A stretch of 64,000 nucleotides of DNA, taken from contig OY728121.1 in assembly GCA_963277665.1 (NCBI GenBank), positions 960,416,097-960,480,096 of the forward strand, read 5' to 3'. Shown here piece by piece: positions 34,056-46,850 of this stretch (positions are counted from its first letter, which is position 1; each line of letters starts with the position of its first letter). The position numbers were made by a program, and so were the translations under genes. The DNA is from Viscum album (lineage: Eukaryota; Streptophyta; Magnoliopsida; Santalales; Viscaceae). Under the pieces are notes generated by a model. That model had not been told where the DNA came from. It saw only the letters and a list, made by a program, of their open reading frames with translations, and did not search any database.

Positions 34056-37000
34056 CTAATTTATTTTTTCCCACATGCCTTCATCATGATCATTACGTAC
34101 TGCATTCACTATGTCTATCTTATACTCATTGTAATCATCTAGAAATTGCGTAATAGATGAATAAATCTCATGTAAATCACTAACATCATCAACATCATCC
34201 TCATCACCCAAAATGTATCTTTTTACTTGCAAAACAATTGACCACTGACCATTCGACGGATCAATGACATAAAATACTTTTTTTTCATGTGTCACCATGA
34301 TAAATGGTTCCTCATTGTAATTAAATCTTTTCAAATCAACCAGTTTAAAACCATATTCATCATGTTTCACACCACTATTACTATCAACCCAATTACACTT
34401 AAAAACGATGACTCGAAATTTAATATAATCAATTTCCCAAATGTATTAAATAACTCCAAAATATGACGTTGATGTAGAAATTGGGTTTTTATCTTTAGCA
34501 CTCGAAAAATGCACTACTTCAGTGAAAACCATCACACCACTATTCTGAACGGTACTCTTTTCATCCAAGTTTTTTGTGTAAAATGTGTATCCATTGATAT
34601 CAAAACCAGACCATGTGATCACATTAAGAGATGGTCCCCATGCTAACCAATTCAATGTTTCTGATGCAGATATATTGGGGTGACTTTCTCTTTAAACCAT
34701 GAAACAAATGTCTTGTTATGCTCAATCATCACCCACTTTTCATTTCTTTTCTGATATCATAACTTTAATTCAGCAATATGTGAGGATATATATGATTTAA
34801 CCTCATCTGTGTTGTTCAAAATGTATAAATGTGCCTGTATCACTTCATCACATGGAATGAACTTTACCTTTAAGCCTCGAACCCCTCTACCTTCACTATC
34901 AACTGTCATATGTTGAGATACAAGGAGACCAATATGCTCCACCTCATACAGATAATCAGTACATAACTCAATCAACTCTTCTGATACATATTTTTGAATA
35001 ATAGAGGCCTCTTTTCAATAAGTATTTTAACATATCCTTTCAAAATTTTCATATATCTTTTAAAAGGATACATCCATCTTAAATAAATAGGCCCACATAT
35101 TCTTATCTCACACACCAAATGAATCAGAAAATGAACCATTATATCAAAAAATGTGGGTGGAAAATACATTTCTAGTTGACAAAGAATAAGAGTTGCTTCA
35201 TTCTCCAAAATATATAACAAATTTGGATCAACGACTTTGCTACAAATGGATTTGAAGAAATTACAAAACCTGATGATTGTCTTTCTGACAGCTGTCAGCA
35301 ATATACCACACACTGCTACTAGTAGTAGTTGTTGCATCAACACATGGAAATCAGGAGATTTCATACATATTAATTTACAATGCTTCAATGAAACCAAATT
35401 ATTCACATCTGAAGAACAAAACCGGGTACTTTAATACCATGAAGACATTGACAAAAATTCATCTTTTCAATCTTTCTTAATGTGTGACAATCCGGAGGTA
35501 AATATATTTTATTTCCTTTCATAGTGGGAGATAACTCCAAACGTATTCTCATTAATATCAAGTGGAATCTAGCATGCAATCCATATCTTGTCTTTCCTTT
35601 TATGTCTAAAAAAGTTCCAATCAAACTGTCACATATGTTTTTCTCAACATGCATAACATCAATGTTATGTTTTATCTCTAAAAATATCCAATAAGGTAGT
35701 TCGAAAAAAATAGACTACTTCTTCCAGATATGTTTTTGAAAACCATATCTTATTATCTTTCCAAATGTCAAATCAATATCTTTCACCCTATCATAGTATT
35801 TTTCAACTGACAATGGTCGAGGGGGAAGGTTGTATTCTTGTAAACCGTTAAATTATTTTTTCAATCTATGGTAAGGATGATCAATTCACAAAAATCTTCG
35901 ATGTCCTATGTACACTGTCTTTCTTCCATTCTTCAGTTGATAATATGAGGTTTGTTCTTCATAAATTGGACATGATTTATGTCCCTTAACACTATATCCA
36001 GATAAGTTTCCATATGCAAGAAATTAATTTATAGTGAACATTATCATAGCACGCAAAAGAAAATACTCTTTCTTGTATGCATCGAAAACTTTAACACCTT
36101 CCTCCCATAGTAGTTTCAAATCATCAATCAATGGTGAAAGATACACATCAATATCATTTCTCGGTTGTTTTGGTCCAGAAATCATCAAGCTCATCATAAC
36201 ATATTTTTTATTCATACATAGATGTGGAGAAAAGTTATAAACTACCATCAAAACAGGCCATGAACTATGTTGGCTATTGAGGCTCTGATATGGATTCATT
36301 CCATCAGTACACAATCCCATTATGATATTTCTAACTTCACTTCCAAAATCATGATTTTTTTTATCAAAACTCTTCCACTATGGTGAATCGATAGGGTGAC
36401 ATAAGTTACCATCAGAGATACGCTCATCTGAATGCCATCTTAACCTTTTTGCATCAATTGAATTTGAAAATAGATGCTTAAAATGAGGAATTATTGGAAG
36501 GTACCAAATTTCATTAGCAGGAGTTTTGATTCTAGTACTTAAAAATGAATCAAAATTGAATTATCAGAATTGTATGCAAAAAATATTGGATGATATCATT
36601 GGAAAGTACAAAATTTATTTTTCATGACATTAGATGACATCACCTGAGAATGAATCTGAGTTTACTTTCCCATCTATCTTATAGTATGATGTCTCACATG
36701 TAGGACAACTTGATAAATATTCATTTTCTTTCCTATACAGTACACAATCATTAGGGCAAGCATGTATCTTTTTATACCCCAATCCCATTGGGCATAATAT
36801 TTTCTTTGCCTCATAATTAGAATCTAGAAGCCCTTTGCCTTCTGGAAGTAGCTCTTTTAGAAGCTCAACTAAACTGGAGAAACTTTTATCACTCCACCAA
36901 TTTTTTTCTTTTAAGTTAACTAATCTCAAAACTGCTGATAACACTGTATATTTACTGAAACCTGGGAATAATGGTTTCTCAAAATCTCCATACAATTGTT

Positions 37001-37343
37001 CAACAGTTGGTGTTTTTTCTATGGTTTCAAAACCTAAATCATGAATTAATTCTTCAATACGATCCTCTGCCTCATTATGAATATCGTCATCAACATTGGA
37101 TGTTGAATTTTTAGTTCTTTCACCATGTGAGATCCTACGTGAATAATTAAGGCTAAAACCATGACAAACGAGATGATCCTTGATTTATCTAGAGTTTAAC
37201 ATTATCATATTTACACACTTCACACATGGACAGAAATTCAAATCAATGTTTTGAAGAAGTCGTTTAGCGAATTCCAAAAAATTATCAACTCCTTTTTCAT
37301 ATTCACTAGCGGTTCTTCATAGATGAATCCAATTACGATCCAT
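34056..37343 (-). pseudogene. CACTA TNP2-like transposase, broken
   Basis: TNP2 cuts the element ends. The frame starts at ATG 37343 with the transposase-associated domain (MDRNWIHL, YEKGVDNFLEFA, CPCVKCVN, DHLVCHGFS). It is followed by YEAKKILCPMGLGYKKIHAC and CPTC (about 36690-36820), then the DDE-type core around MGLCTDGMNPY and GPKQPRNDIDVYLSPL (36040-36320). After that come HVEKNICDSLIGTFLDI (35600-35654), the DUF4218-like block FFDIMVHFLIHLVCEIR and RWMYPFKRYMKILKGYV (35000-35150), and DUF4216-like pieces (FYTKNLDEKSTVQNSGV, then PFIMVTHEKKVFYV) to the stop at 34056. Several stops and frameshifts interrupt it, for example in the first 10 codons and around 36360-36630. Gene order TNP2 upstream of the second gene, both minus strand, fits this CACTA group. 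Confidence 0.9.
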
Positions 37344-38248
37344 TAAATACTTGATATCACAATATATTTGGTGAATATATTAAATCATATAAACATTTAA
37401 ATATCTATCAGATAATTTGTAAAGAAAAACATATTTAATAAAAACTATTGATAATCGGATAGAAAACATCATATATGAAACACATTTACAAATAGTAAAC
37501 ATTTTATTTTCATATTATATACATGTGTGTTATATTGATATTATAATTTAATTATAATATCATTTTTCTAAAATTTATTAGTTCATTTTACATAGTTGTT
37601 GCATTATTTCAATGTTTTATGTGTCAAAAGTATTGAAGATTGCATTAATTTAAAGGATGCAGTAAGTGAATTGGGTGAAATTTGATTGGAGTCATTGTAA
37701 AAAGATGCAATTTGTTGATAGGATATTTAAGAATGTTTGTTGATAAAATATTTAACCATTTCTTAACACATTTAAAATAAAATATAAACTAATAATTGAA
37801 GAAAATAAATAACGAAATTAAATGATAAATAATTTATCTACAAAATTAAAAAAAACTTACAAAATTTGAAGTTTAACCCGAATGGAGATCCTCAATCCAA
37901 AATGTGTTCCGTATAATGACTTAGATTAACAAACACTATAAAATCTATATCAACAATGATAATACTAACGAAAAATAATGAAAAAAAACAACTAAATTCA
38001 AAACATCATTAAAATTTGTGTAAAGTAGGGTTATGGAAGAAGAAATAAACAATATAAGATAAATCAAGAGGGATAACGAAGAACAAAAATCGAAAATTGT
38101 GAAAATGAAATAAAACCATCAAAGATGGCCGTGAAATATCACAAATAGGGCTTCGAATGTCATCCTGAGTCGAAGGCGCCGCTGCAGGTTTCAATTTCAA
38201 AGATCCAACCAAATGAGGGTTTTGCGACCCCAATAGATTTTAAAAGAC
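37344..38248 (-). promoter_or_regulatory. CACTA upstream region between subterminal repeats and TNP2
   Basis: About 900 bases of AT-rich sequence between the right subterminal repeats and the TNP2 start, on the side where the minus-strand promoter is expected. I see no convincing TATA box. A 74-codon minus-strand frame (38009-38233) shows no family resemblance and could be leader. Confidence 0.4.
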
Positions 38249-38600
38249 TTTCGGCGTCAGTTTTTAGAAAAACCAATGCCAAAAATAAAAAAAATCTTTC
38301 GACATCAGTTTTTCTAAAAACCGACACCCATAATCATTTTTTTTAATTTTCAGCCTCGTTTTTTACCAAAACCGATGCCCATAATCCTTTTTTTTTATTT
38401 TCAGCGTCTGTTTTCCTAAAAGCCGACGCCGAAACATTTTATTTTTGATTTTATGCATTGGTTTTTACAAAACCGACATGAAATATCATTGAATAATGGT
38501 TTTTGGTGTTGGTTTTACTGAAAACTGACACCAATAAGTTCCTGCAAATACTATTGGCGTCAGTTTACAAAAAACGACGTTATTACGTCGACGTTAAATC
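38249..38600. repeat. Right subterminal repeats of the CACTA element
   Basis: Seven inverted pairs with the same GGCGTCGGTTTT / AAAACCGACGCC theme as the left end, separated by CATTTTTTTTA-like spacers. Several half sites have C-to-T or G-to-A changes. Confidence 0.88.
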
Positions 38601-38969
38601 CCTTATTTCCACTAGTTCACGCATGACATTACCATTTTTCAATGGATAGAAAGGGAAGAAAATATATAATATATAAACTTTAAATAATTATAATTATTTA
38701 ATTAATATAATATATATACATTTGATCCATCATTATAACCAGCTGTGATAAGGGGTTGTAGAAAAAAAAATTACATTGATTCGTGAGGCGGTAGTCCGCT
38801 ATACACATGAATGATGGTTTCATTTACCATTTGATGGAATAAGGAGATGAATTGAGGTTATTAAATTAAAATAATATCATATAATTATGTGGTATATACT
38901 TATTTTATTATATAACAATATTTATAATAGTTTTGAAGAAGGTAGAAGAAGAAATAAAACTAAAAAAAT

Positions 38970-39183
38970 CAGTTAAAAGCTACACCTCTTCTTCAAAAAA
39001 CCACCTTTTATTTATACCTTAATCCCTATAAGGTTGGTATTATTCTAAAAATAAGACATCTATAATGTTTTTACTAAAACATTCAGTTAAAAGCTACACC
39101 TCTTCTTCACACAGCCACCTTTTCTTTACACCTTAATCCCTATAAGGTTGGTATTATTCTAAAAATAAGACATTCAGAATGTG
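38970..39183. repeat. 114-bp tandem duplication in reverse solo LTR
   Basis: CAGTTAAAAGCTACACCTC starts two units at 38970 and 39084, each running through CCCTATAAGGTTGGTATTAT to AAATAAGACAT. Few mismatches separate them. It lies just downstream of the minus-strand LTR TATA box. Confidence 0.88.
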
Positions 39184-41220
39184 TTTAGGGATGTTAATAA
39201 GGTATTTTGGAATGTATTTTCTGAAATATATTGTTGAAAAGGTGAAAGTAAGAGAGGATATAAGGTTTCCTTTTATAAGTGAGGGGAGGGATACTCTTCA
39301 AATTACTTAAATTTTAAATTTATATAAATTAATTTTCATAATAAAGTGGCTCTAAATTGATATAATTAGAATATAGGATGATTATTTTTCTAAATAATCT
39401 CATAAAATAAAATTTTGAAAAGTTTAGGTGATGTTTTCACCCTTATCTCTTTGTTTTAACCCCTGTTAACCCTTTTGATGAATACTGTGATATTGAAGTT
39501 TTTTACTCTTTAGGGGTCAATAAAGTTACTATAAAAGTCCATGTGACTCATAAATGGAACATGTTTGATATTATAAACCATATACCATTCAATAATCCAA
39601 ATATATTATTTTTATGAATTTTAAATCATTTAATAAAATATTGTTTATTATAAAATATCATTAATGTCATTTTTGGAACTATTCATTTAATTTGAATTTA
39701 AATTCACCAAGATAAAAATGGAATTTGAATATTGAATTTTAACACATAATTAATATGGTATATCTATCTGTAAATTTTTGGGACACTATAAATCACCCAA
39801 AAAAAAAAATTAATTTTAGAGTTTTTAAAATCATTTACTTTATTTTCTACTACTAGAACAAGCACCATGTCGGTATTACGTAAGTATTTAAGGTAATTAT
39901 TTAATCACTAAAAATTAAAAATAATTTAACATAATAAAAATAATTTAATTATGATCAAAATATATTTTAATATTCATTCATAACTTATTTTTATCCCTAA
40001 GTGAAAATATAAGATAAATTTAAAAGTAACATAGTTATATTTTGTATTTTTCTTTACTTAAAATAATATATAAGTCATTTTCAAAGAAAAATGGAAAAAA
40101 AATTCCATAACTTCGAAAATTGGATGATTATGGTTGAACCCAACTCATAAAATAGATTAAATTAATTTTCTGTGGTTATTTTTAGATCTTATCATATTAT
40201 TTTTAACCATAATTACTCGATTTACCCTTACCAAGGTGACAAATATTTACTATAGTTACTATTCATACTAAAAAAAATAAAAGGGAATTATTTACAAAAT
40301 TTTATTATACTTTTTAAAAATATTGGATCCATTTTTCAAGATTAAATTCCTAGAAGAGGTAAAAATTAATTTAAAATTAAACTCATAAAATGTGATGAAA
40401 AGTGGTTTTTAGAAAAATGCATTTTCAAGTATAAAATGATCCTACATTATCTTTATGACTTGTAATCATCATTATATAAATTTAAAATTACACACACACA
40501 TATATATATATATAAAATCTACGAATTTAATTTAAATAATTCATTATTAGATATTATTTTAACTAATTAAAAATGAAAAACATTATGCACTAAAAATAGT
40601 TTTATAAAAAATGTGTTTTTGAGCATAAAAATAAACTTATACCAAAATAAAGTATAATAATAATTAATTTATATTTAATTAGATTATATAAAATTAAATG
40701 AGTTTTAAATTAATTCAAGATAAAATTAAATGCATAATGATAATTTTAAATTAAAATAAATGATAATTTTACAAATATTGATATTTTTCACTATTCATTA
40801 AAAAATAAATCTTTTCAGAAAAATTACAAAAATTCACCCTAAGATAATTGTGATACACTGATTTAAAAAATTATATCATTTTTATCAAATATAATTTCTA
40901 AAAGTTTCATAAATTAATTATAACATTCACTCACAAAAATCTATAAAAATCATTTTTGAAGAAAACACATTTTTGAAGAATAAAATGACTTTACTAAAAA
41001 TTGAGTTCTTATTTCCTAAGAATTAGTCAATAAATTTTTATTGAGTAGGAACTTTATATATATTTTATAATGCGAGTAATACTATTCATACCTACCAATT
41101 TAATGATTAGGGTATAATTATAACATTTAAATAATAATATATCATGGTTCATTTTAGCTTAGTTTTGCGTGTTGTATATGATATTGAACATAGTATTCTT
41201 TTAAAATTTTGGGGTGTTAA

Positions 41221-42141
41221 CCAAGTATGACATTATTGAAATGAAGGTATCATAGGTTGAAATGAATATTTCATTAGAAAATACATATTAGGATTGAGAT
41301 TTCTTATTCATATACTCTAATTCTTTTGGATATTATTATAACCATTTTGGTTTTAGTATTTGGTTAAAATATGATCACAAAAATGAAGGTGATAAAGGTA
41401 TATATCTAGAAACCACTATGTCTTATAACATAATAAGTAAAAATCCTTAAATGGATGAGAATATTTTCATATGCATATTATTATTGAAAATTTGAGTTTT
41501 TAGTAATATTTAAGGTAGTAAGGATGATATCTTAATAGAAATTAAAATACTCTTAGCTATTTTCAGTAGTTAGTGATATTCATCGATGATATTATATCAT
41601 ATTCTAAAAGTCATGAGGATTATGTGAAACATTTAAGAATTGTTCTTCATTAGTTTTTCTCTAAAGTTTTGGAAACATATATTAATTGGTATTAATAACC
41701 TTGAAAATTGATTTGATGACAAGGTTATATTTTTGGGGGTAACTATTGAAGAACACGTGATTGAGGTATAAACAAATGTTAGGTTTGATATATTCTTGAG
41801 ATTTAGTTAATAAAAATTTGATTGATTTTAAAAAATTATGGTAGAAATTATTGGTAAGTTTGGGATTGATAATTGATTCATGTTATTTTTTGTGAATTTA
41901 TCTCATTTTAGGGATTACATTGCCTAGTGTGTGATTTTATAAACTAGTTTTTAAATATAAGATTTAATTTTAGAGGGATATATGATTTCATTTTGATTTA
42001 ATTTCATATATATTCAAATGGTTTTGGGAATTGTATGTTATAGATAATATATGATTAGGGTATATACATACTGTGGTATATGATTGTATGAATGATTAAT
42101 GTTATTTGAGGAAAGATACGTAACTTGGTATAACCTTAGAG
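41221..42141 (+). pseudogene. Reverse transcriptase remnant of the old Ty3/gypsy element
   Basis: At about 41575-41660 the plus strand reads VIFIDDIISYSKSHED and VKHLRIVLH, the Ty3/gypsy RT motif around the catalytic D-D. A little further on comes DDKVIFLGVTIEEHVIEV, which equals the start of the RT connection region. The rest of the segment is full of stops. Orientation agrees with the outer LTRs, which is why I assign it to the old element. Its right edge is the Tekay target site TAGAG (42137-42141). Confidence 0.75.
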
Positions 42142-44814
42142 TGTAATGTCCCAGATTTTTCCATGTATTATTTTAATATTATATGGGAATTAATTCGAGA
42201 CTAGGCTCTGAGACGGCGTGCAGTTCTGAGGCCCAGTGAGCCCGGAACAAATGTTTGAATTTAATTTAATAATTAAATTACGCGCACGTGCGGTTTTCCT
42301 GAGAAAGTGGAATAACTCCTGAATGGGTGCTCAGATCAGAAATCCGAGGGCATCGTTGCATTTAGAATAGTGATTTTACCTAAGGCAAGGCCTAACATCG
42401 GCCGGCACAGGTCGGTGGTGAAATCTGGTTTTTTTGGACGCAACAGTAATAAAATATTTAATTAAAATATTTTATTTAAATCTTGCATCTTTTGTTCTTT
42501 TTAAATAAAGGCCTGCGCAGGGGGTCCAGGGTTACAAACCTCAAACCCTGAAACCCTTGGCAGCTCTGGAGGCTCTGGATAAAACCTCCCGCCACAGCGA
42601 CGACGACGTGATGACCAGATCTTCGCCAACGAATGCCGCAGAAATCCAGGTAGGATGTTGTTTGTGATTTTTCTTCCTCGTTTTTGATTTCCACGATGAA
42701 CACGGACTAATCCATGAACAAATTAGCCCACGGATCGATCGTTCTTGCAGGATGGGATATTTTTGGGAATCGTGGGATTTTGATTCTTGAGTTGTTATGG
42801 TTTTTGCTCAACCTTCTAACGGTGACGAACCAAGATCGACACGAACATCGATCGAGGTTCGTCCCTCTCGATTGCTATGTTTTTCTCTCCCGATTCCGAT
42901 GCATTCTTCGCGTTCTTGGGAAAATAGATCGTTGTGTGCTCGTTTGTTGGCGCAACGATCTGAAATTAAAGATCTGGCATCGGTACGACCCTACAAAGGT
43001 GCGGTTGCGGTGGCGACGGACGGATCAAAGCGGATAGGAAGAAATCATTCTTTGAACGATTTCCGCACGGGTGACCGAAAACGGATTTTAGAGCCGATTT
43101 AAGGCCCAAAACCCATGGATTCAGCATCATGATGAAGAGGTGATCCAACACCTTGAGTTTCGAGGCAAACAGATGGCTGAATCGAAGTCCGGAGGATCAG
43201 CCGAGGCGCGCGGAGGAAGACGGCGTTTTTTGGAAAAATCCCGACTACACGCCGTGTAGTATGGGCTACACGGCGTGTGTCCGTCAAAAGGATTACCCGA
43301 CATGTACTCTGAGAGTACATGAACACGGGAAGGGTACACGGTCAAGGAAACATTGTGTATACCCCTCCCCATCCAGACCCGACCAGATACACGGCATACC
43401 CCGTGTACTTGTACACGGGCATGTGACACAGACACGGGCAGAGACCATGTATGGGCACATGGATAGCGTACACGGAGCGAGCCCAGGTGCTCGGACACAG
43501 CGTGTGGTTCTTCTACATGCCGTGTAGTTTCTTTCTATTCGATAGGACGAATGACACGGGCCGTTCACACAGGCAGTACCCAGGGTCAAGGAACACGATG
43601 TGTACTTTTCTACACACCATGTAGTTTGGTTTTGCACGGCTTGAACGAATGACACGGTTCGTTTACACGGGTAGTACCCAGGGTCAAGGAACACGGCGTG
43701 TAACCAAACTACACGTCGTGTAACCTTTTCTTCGTGACTTTAGCCACTTGTCTTCTGTGACTTGGACTAGCCTTCTTAGTGTTCGTACCCTTGGTCTTTT
43801 CCCTGAAGGTTCTGGTATCATTTCCTTTACACAGGAGTATGATCCCTTCAGCAGAACTCCCTGAATAGAGTTGTTGGAATCCCCTCTGTGAGACTTAGAG
43901 CCGGATGCTCTATTCATTCCTGGAACCCTAGGTAGAGTTCTTGGTATCGACGTGACCAAATTTACCTGGGCACCGATCCTCTGCTTACCAGATTAGCTCA
44001 GAATGAGTTGTTGGAATCACCCCATGACTTGGTTGTTATCCTCACCTGAGAATCATATTCCCAAGGTACTTGTGGAGTGTTTTCTCCCAGAACGAGTACT
44101 TCAAGTCTCTCTCTTTTCAGACCTAGTAGTGTGTTCTCCCGATGGTATGCTTAGTGGAATCATCGAGCTGGATCTTAGTGGTGGTTTCGCGATGGTCATC
44201 TGTGTATGAGTATATCTGGATATTCTTGTTATATGTTCCGTAGAAATATACTGTGTAGAGCTGACTGTACCTTTCTTTGTGGTATTTTCCTTTTTTGTAT
44301 TTCCTTTGTGGTTTTTGGGGTGTCCTACTGGGTATTGTTATACTCACCCATGCACGGGCTTTGCCCGCACGTGTTGTGTCTTGTGCAGACGAGCGAGCCT
44401 TTGACAGGATTCTAGGAGAACTAGGACCGGGTGGTGCTCAGTGAGATCAGACAAGCCGAGTTGTGTTCCTTCGGTGATGGGTTACAGTCCCAGTACCTTT
44501 CTCTATAGGTTGGACTTTGTTGCAGACTTTCTATTGGTGGGCTTTTACTTTTGGACCAGGGTTTTACTTTACTGTACTTTACTTCCCTGTCGTACTCTGT
44601 GGTTGGGTTTTAGTGTATGCATGCATCTTTTCCTTTTAGTAGTTTTTACTTTCCAGCTTTGTGGGATTAGAGATGTGTGTGCGTGTGTACAGGTTTATAG
44701 GCAATGCCTCCCATGTTAGCACTATGCCTACTCGGTGATAGTCACCAGCCCCTGGCCTATTGGAGGCGGGCTTGGGGAGTTTCGGCTCAGGCCCCACCGG
44801 GACGGGTCATGACA
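42142..44814 (+). repeat. 5' LTR of the Tekay-like element
   Basis: 2673 bp, TG...CA. One copy of the U3 module at about 42310-42425, a weak TATA-like TTAAATAAAG at 42501-42510, and a cluster of ACACGGCGTGT-type palindromes at 43240-43720. The conserved late block TATTGTTATACTCACCC is at 44333-44349. No protein-coding signal; the many short open frames are incidental. Confidence 0.94.
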
Positions 44815-44817
44815 GAG

Positions 44818-44829
44818 TGGTATCAGAGG
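44818..44829 (+). other. Primer binding site (tRNA-iMet)
   Basis: TGGTATCAGAGG, three bases after the LTR end, matches 11 of 12 bases of the initiator tRNA-Met complement. This fixes polarity and the LTR boundary. Confidence 0.92.
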
Positions 44830-45122
44830 AGTCGGTTCTAACTTAGGACCGAGAGTCTGTGAGTTGGTTTGTGGAAACAATGTTAAGTGTTTTGAGTTCG
44901 GCTCTCAGGCCAGGGACCCCAGTGTTGGTGCGGTGGCTGACGTATCCATACACTAGGACTCTGATAACTTTCTTTTCGACTCGGAAAATGAAAACACTCG
45001 TTGCTTAGGAAAAAATAATGGTACATGCATCATATAGGAATGGGTTGTGGTTTCCATGTCCTTCTTGAGTCAGCTCTCCAGATATACTCATTGACTGTGA
45101 TACATCTTGTTTCTTAAACCGG

Positions 45123-46150
45123 ATGCCTCCACGACGTGCACCTGCTAGGATCCAGCAGCTTGATCACGAGGATGACCCCCTCAGTGATGAAGCTTCGATA
45201 TAGGGACTAGATCCCCCAGTTCTACCACCAGGTGGCGTGCCAGTTATCTCGCCACCTGTGGGGCAGTGTTTAGCACCCGCTGTACCGGTGGAGGAGGAGC
45301 GCAGACTGAGCGCACTCCACGAGTTTCAGAGACAGAGACCTCTCAGGTTTCGAGGTGAGCCTGACCCTCAGGCAGCAAAGGACTGGCTTGAGGCGGTGTC
45401 CAGAGTCTTCTGTTTAGTCAGGACACCAGCAAACCAGATGGTGATCCTGGCAGTGAGCCTTCTGCAGGGCTCGGCAGGGCGATGGTGGAGTTTGGTCATC
45501 CAGACTCACGACGAGGCGACTCTTGCATGGTCGGAGTTTGAGCATCTCTTCAAAGAGGAGTTTTCACCAGTTACCCTAAGAGCAGTACGTATACAAGAGC
45601 TTCTTTAGCTCCAGCAGGGAACCATGTCGGTGTATGAATATTCATCGAGGTTTACCAACCTCTCGCGGTACTTGATGGATATGGTCAAAGATAAGTACTT
45701 CAGAGCTCGGAATTTTGAGCGGGGCTTGTGCAGAGATATCCGAGCTAGCATCATCCCTATGAGCATTCCTACTTATGATGGGGTGCTCGAGCGGGATTTG
45801 GTGGTCGAGTGTTTCCTGGCAGAGCAAGGACAGCCGATAGTTGTCAGTAGTGGGCGAGCTGGAGCAGATACCTCGGCGGTAGGGAGCCGACGTCAGGGAC
45901 CCAGGCATGGGAGACGTTTCCAGAGGAGATCCCGGGACAGGGGATCAGCCGTATAGGGTTCACAGGGCGCATCCAACCAGCCTCGAGAGAGGCGATGTTA
46001 CTCATGTGACGATAGGGGACATCTCACTCGAGATTGTCCGACCCACCGTACTACTGACATGGGAGCAGTGGATGGACCACCGAGGTAGAGGCAACGTGTG
46101 AAGCAGGTAGATCCGTGAGGCGACGGACGTGGCAGAGGAGCTGGGAGAGC
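45123..46150 (+). pseudogene. Gag (capsid and zinc knuckle) of the Tekay-like element
   Basis: Starts at ATG 45123 (MPPRRAPARIQQLDHEDD), about 300 bases after the PBS. The retrotransposon Gag domain is clear: FRGEPDPQAAKDWLEAV, GSAGRWWSL, WSEFEHLFKEEFSPV, then GTMSVYEYSSRFTNLSRY and FERGLCRDIRASI. A zinc knuckle CYSCDDRGHLTRDC (CX2CX4HX4C) follows near 45994-46037, for nucleic-acid binding. In-frame stops lie at 45201, 45606, 45954, 46086 and 46116 (TAG four times, TGA once). The frame itself never shifts in gag. Confidence 0.92.
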
Positions 46151-46259
46151 AGGTGGAGGTGGTCGGTGTTTCGACCCTTTACCACCACCACCCCCAGGAG
46201 GTCCACCCCAGGCTCAGGGAGCTGGTGGACAGAGGCAGGGACAGCTGCAGGCAGCAGAG

Positions 46260-46850
46260 TCTTATGACCCAGTTACTCCCGGAATGATTAGAGGTACTAT
46301 CTGTGTATTTTCTACTTTGGCTGCCGTATTGATAGACACAGGTGATAATCATTCCTTTCTGGATGCTTATCTTGTTCAAGACCTTGAGATTCCAGTTGAG
46401 CCTTTGACTCGACCCTTACGCTTAGAAACACCGATTGGAGAAGATTCATAGATCACACACCTTTTCAGGCAGTGTGACCTGACCCTTGGAGGTGAGAGTT
46501 TCGGTTGGAACCTCTTGGTGGTAGCGTCGAGGCCTTACGATTTCATTTTTGGAAGGGATTGGTTATCCATAGTTCATGCCCAGATTGATTGTTTTAGGCG
46601 AAGGGTGCGATGTGTCTGTAGTGATGGAATGAGGTTCTCTTTTTTTGGTGAAAGAGAGACCCAGGCAGCGCAGGATGGACTCGTGCATAGGAGGGCACAA
46701 CTGATTTCACATCAGTTGGATAGACTATCCCTTGTCGCGGCAGATGTTACGAGTTTCCGGTTTCCAGCAGTGGTGGCTGAGTACGAGGACATTTTTCCGA
46801 AGGATTTCCCCAGGCTACCTCCCCGTCGGAAGATAGATTTCTGCATTTAA
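46260..46850 (+). pseudogene. Aspartic protease region of the Tekay-like element
   Basis: Same frame as gag. The active-site segment reads VLIDTGDNHSF: the catalytic Asp-Thr-Gly is kept but the following A-S of the family is D-N here. Further on come FIFGRDWLSI (the second conserved flap-side block) and the pre-RT linker EYEDIFPKDFPRLPPRR. Stops at 46449 (TAG) and 46848 (TAA). It would cut the Gag-Pol polyprotein if intact. Confidence 0.85.

Larger units (their letters stand above)
29759..38617 (-). mobile_element. Complete CACTA (En/Spm) transposon, 8.86 kb
   Basis: The left terminus is CACTAGTGCAAAAACAC and the right terminus, inverted, (A)ACTAGTGGAAATAAGGG; both continue into ATTTAACGTCG. 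The 3-bp target duplication CAC flanks it (29756-29758 and 38618-38620). The last base of the right end has changed (CACTAGTT). Both ends carry inverted-paired subterminal repeats. Two genes, both on the minus strand, fill the middle: TNP2 transposase (34056-37343) and a TNPA-like/Ulp1-like gene (30230-33891). It interrupts the reverse solo LTR. Stops in both genes suggest it is no longer autonomous. Confidence 0.93.
23094..41220 (-). mobile_element. Reverse-oriented solo LTR (about 5.4 kb) split by two insertions
   Basis: On the minus strand it starts at 41220 with TTAACACCCCAAAATTTTAAAAG-type sequence (a typical TGTAACACCCC LTR start, decayed), and ends at 23094 with GGGCTGTTATA. The flanking pentamers are identical: CCAAG at 23089-23093 and 41221-41225. 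Native segments are 23094-25632, 29508-29758 and 38621-41220; the rest is the inserted Tekay-type solo LTR and the CACTA element. A minus-strand TATA box (ACTTATAAAAGG) lies at 39268-39279. The GACTACCGCC module of the old LTR family occurs inverted near 38780 and 29547. No internal region remains, hence solo LTR. Confidence 0.8.

Noticed and set aside
43127..43694. Cys/Thr/His-rich frames in the Tekay LTR
   Set aside because: They come from the ACACGGCGTGT repeats; both strands are open and the 3' LTR frames differ.
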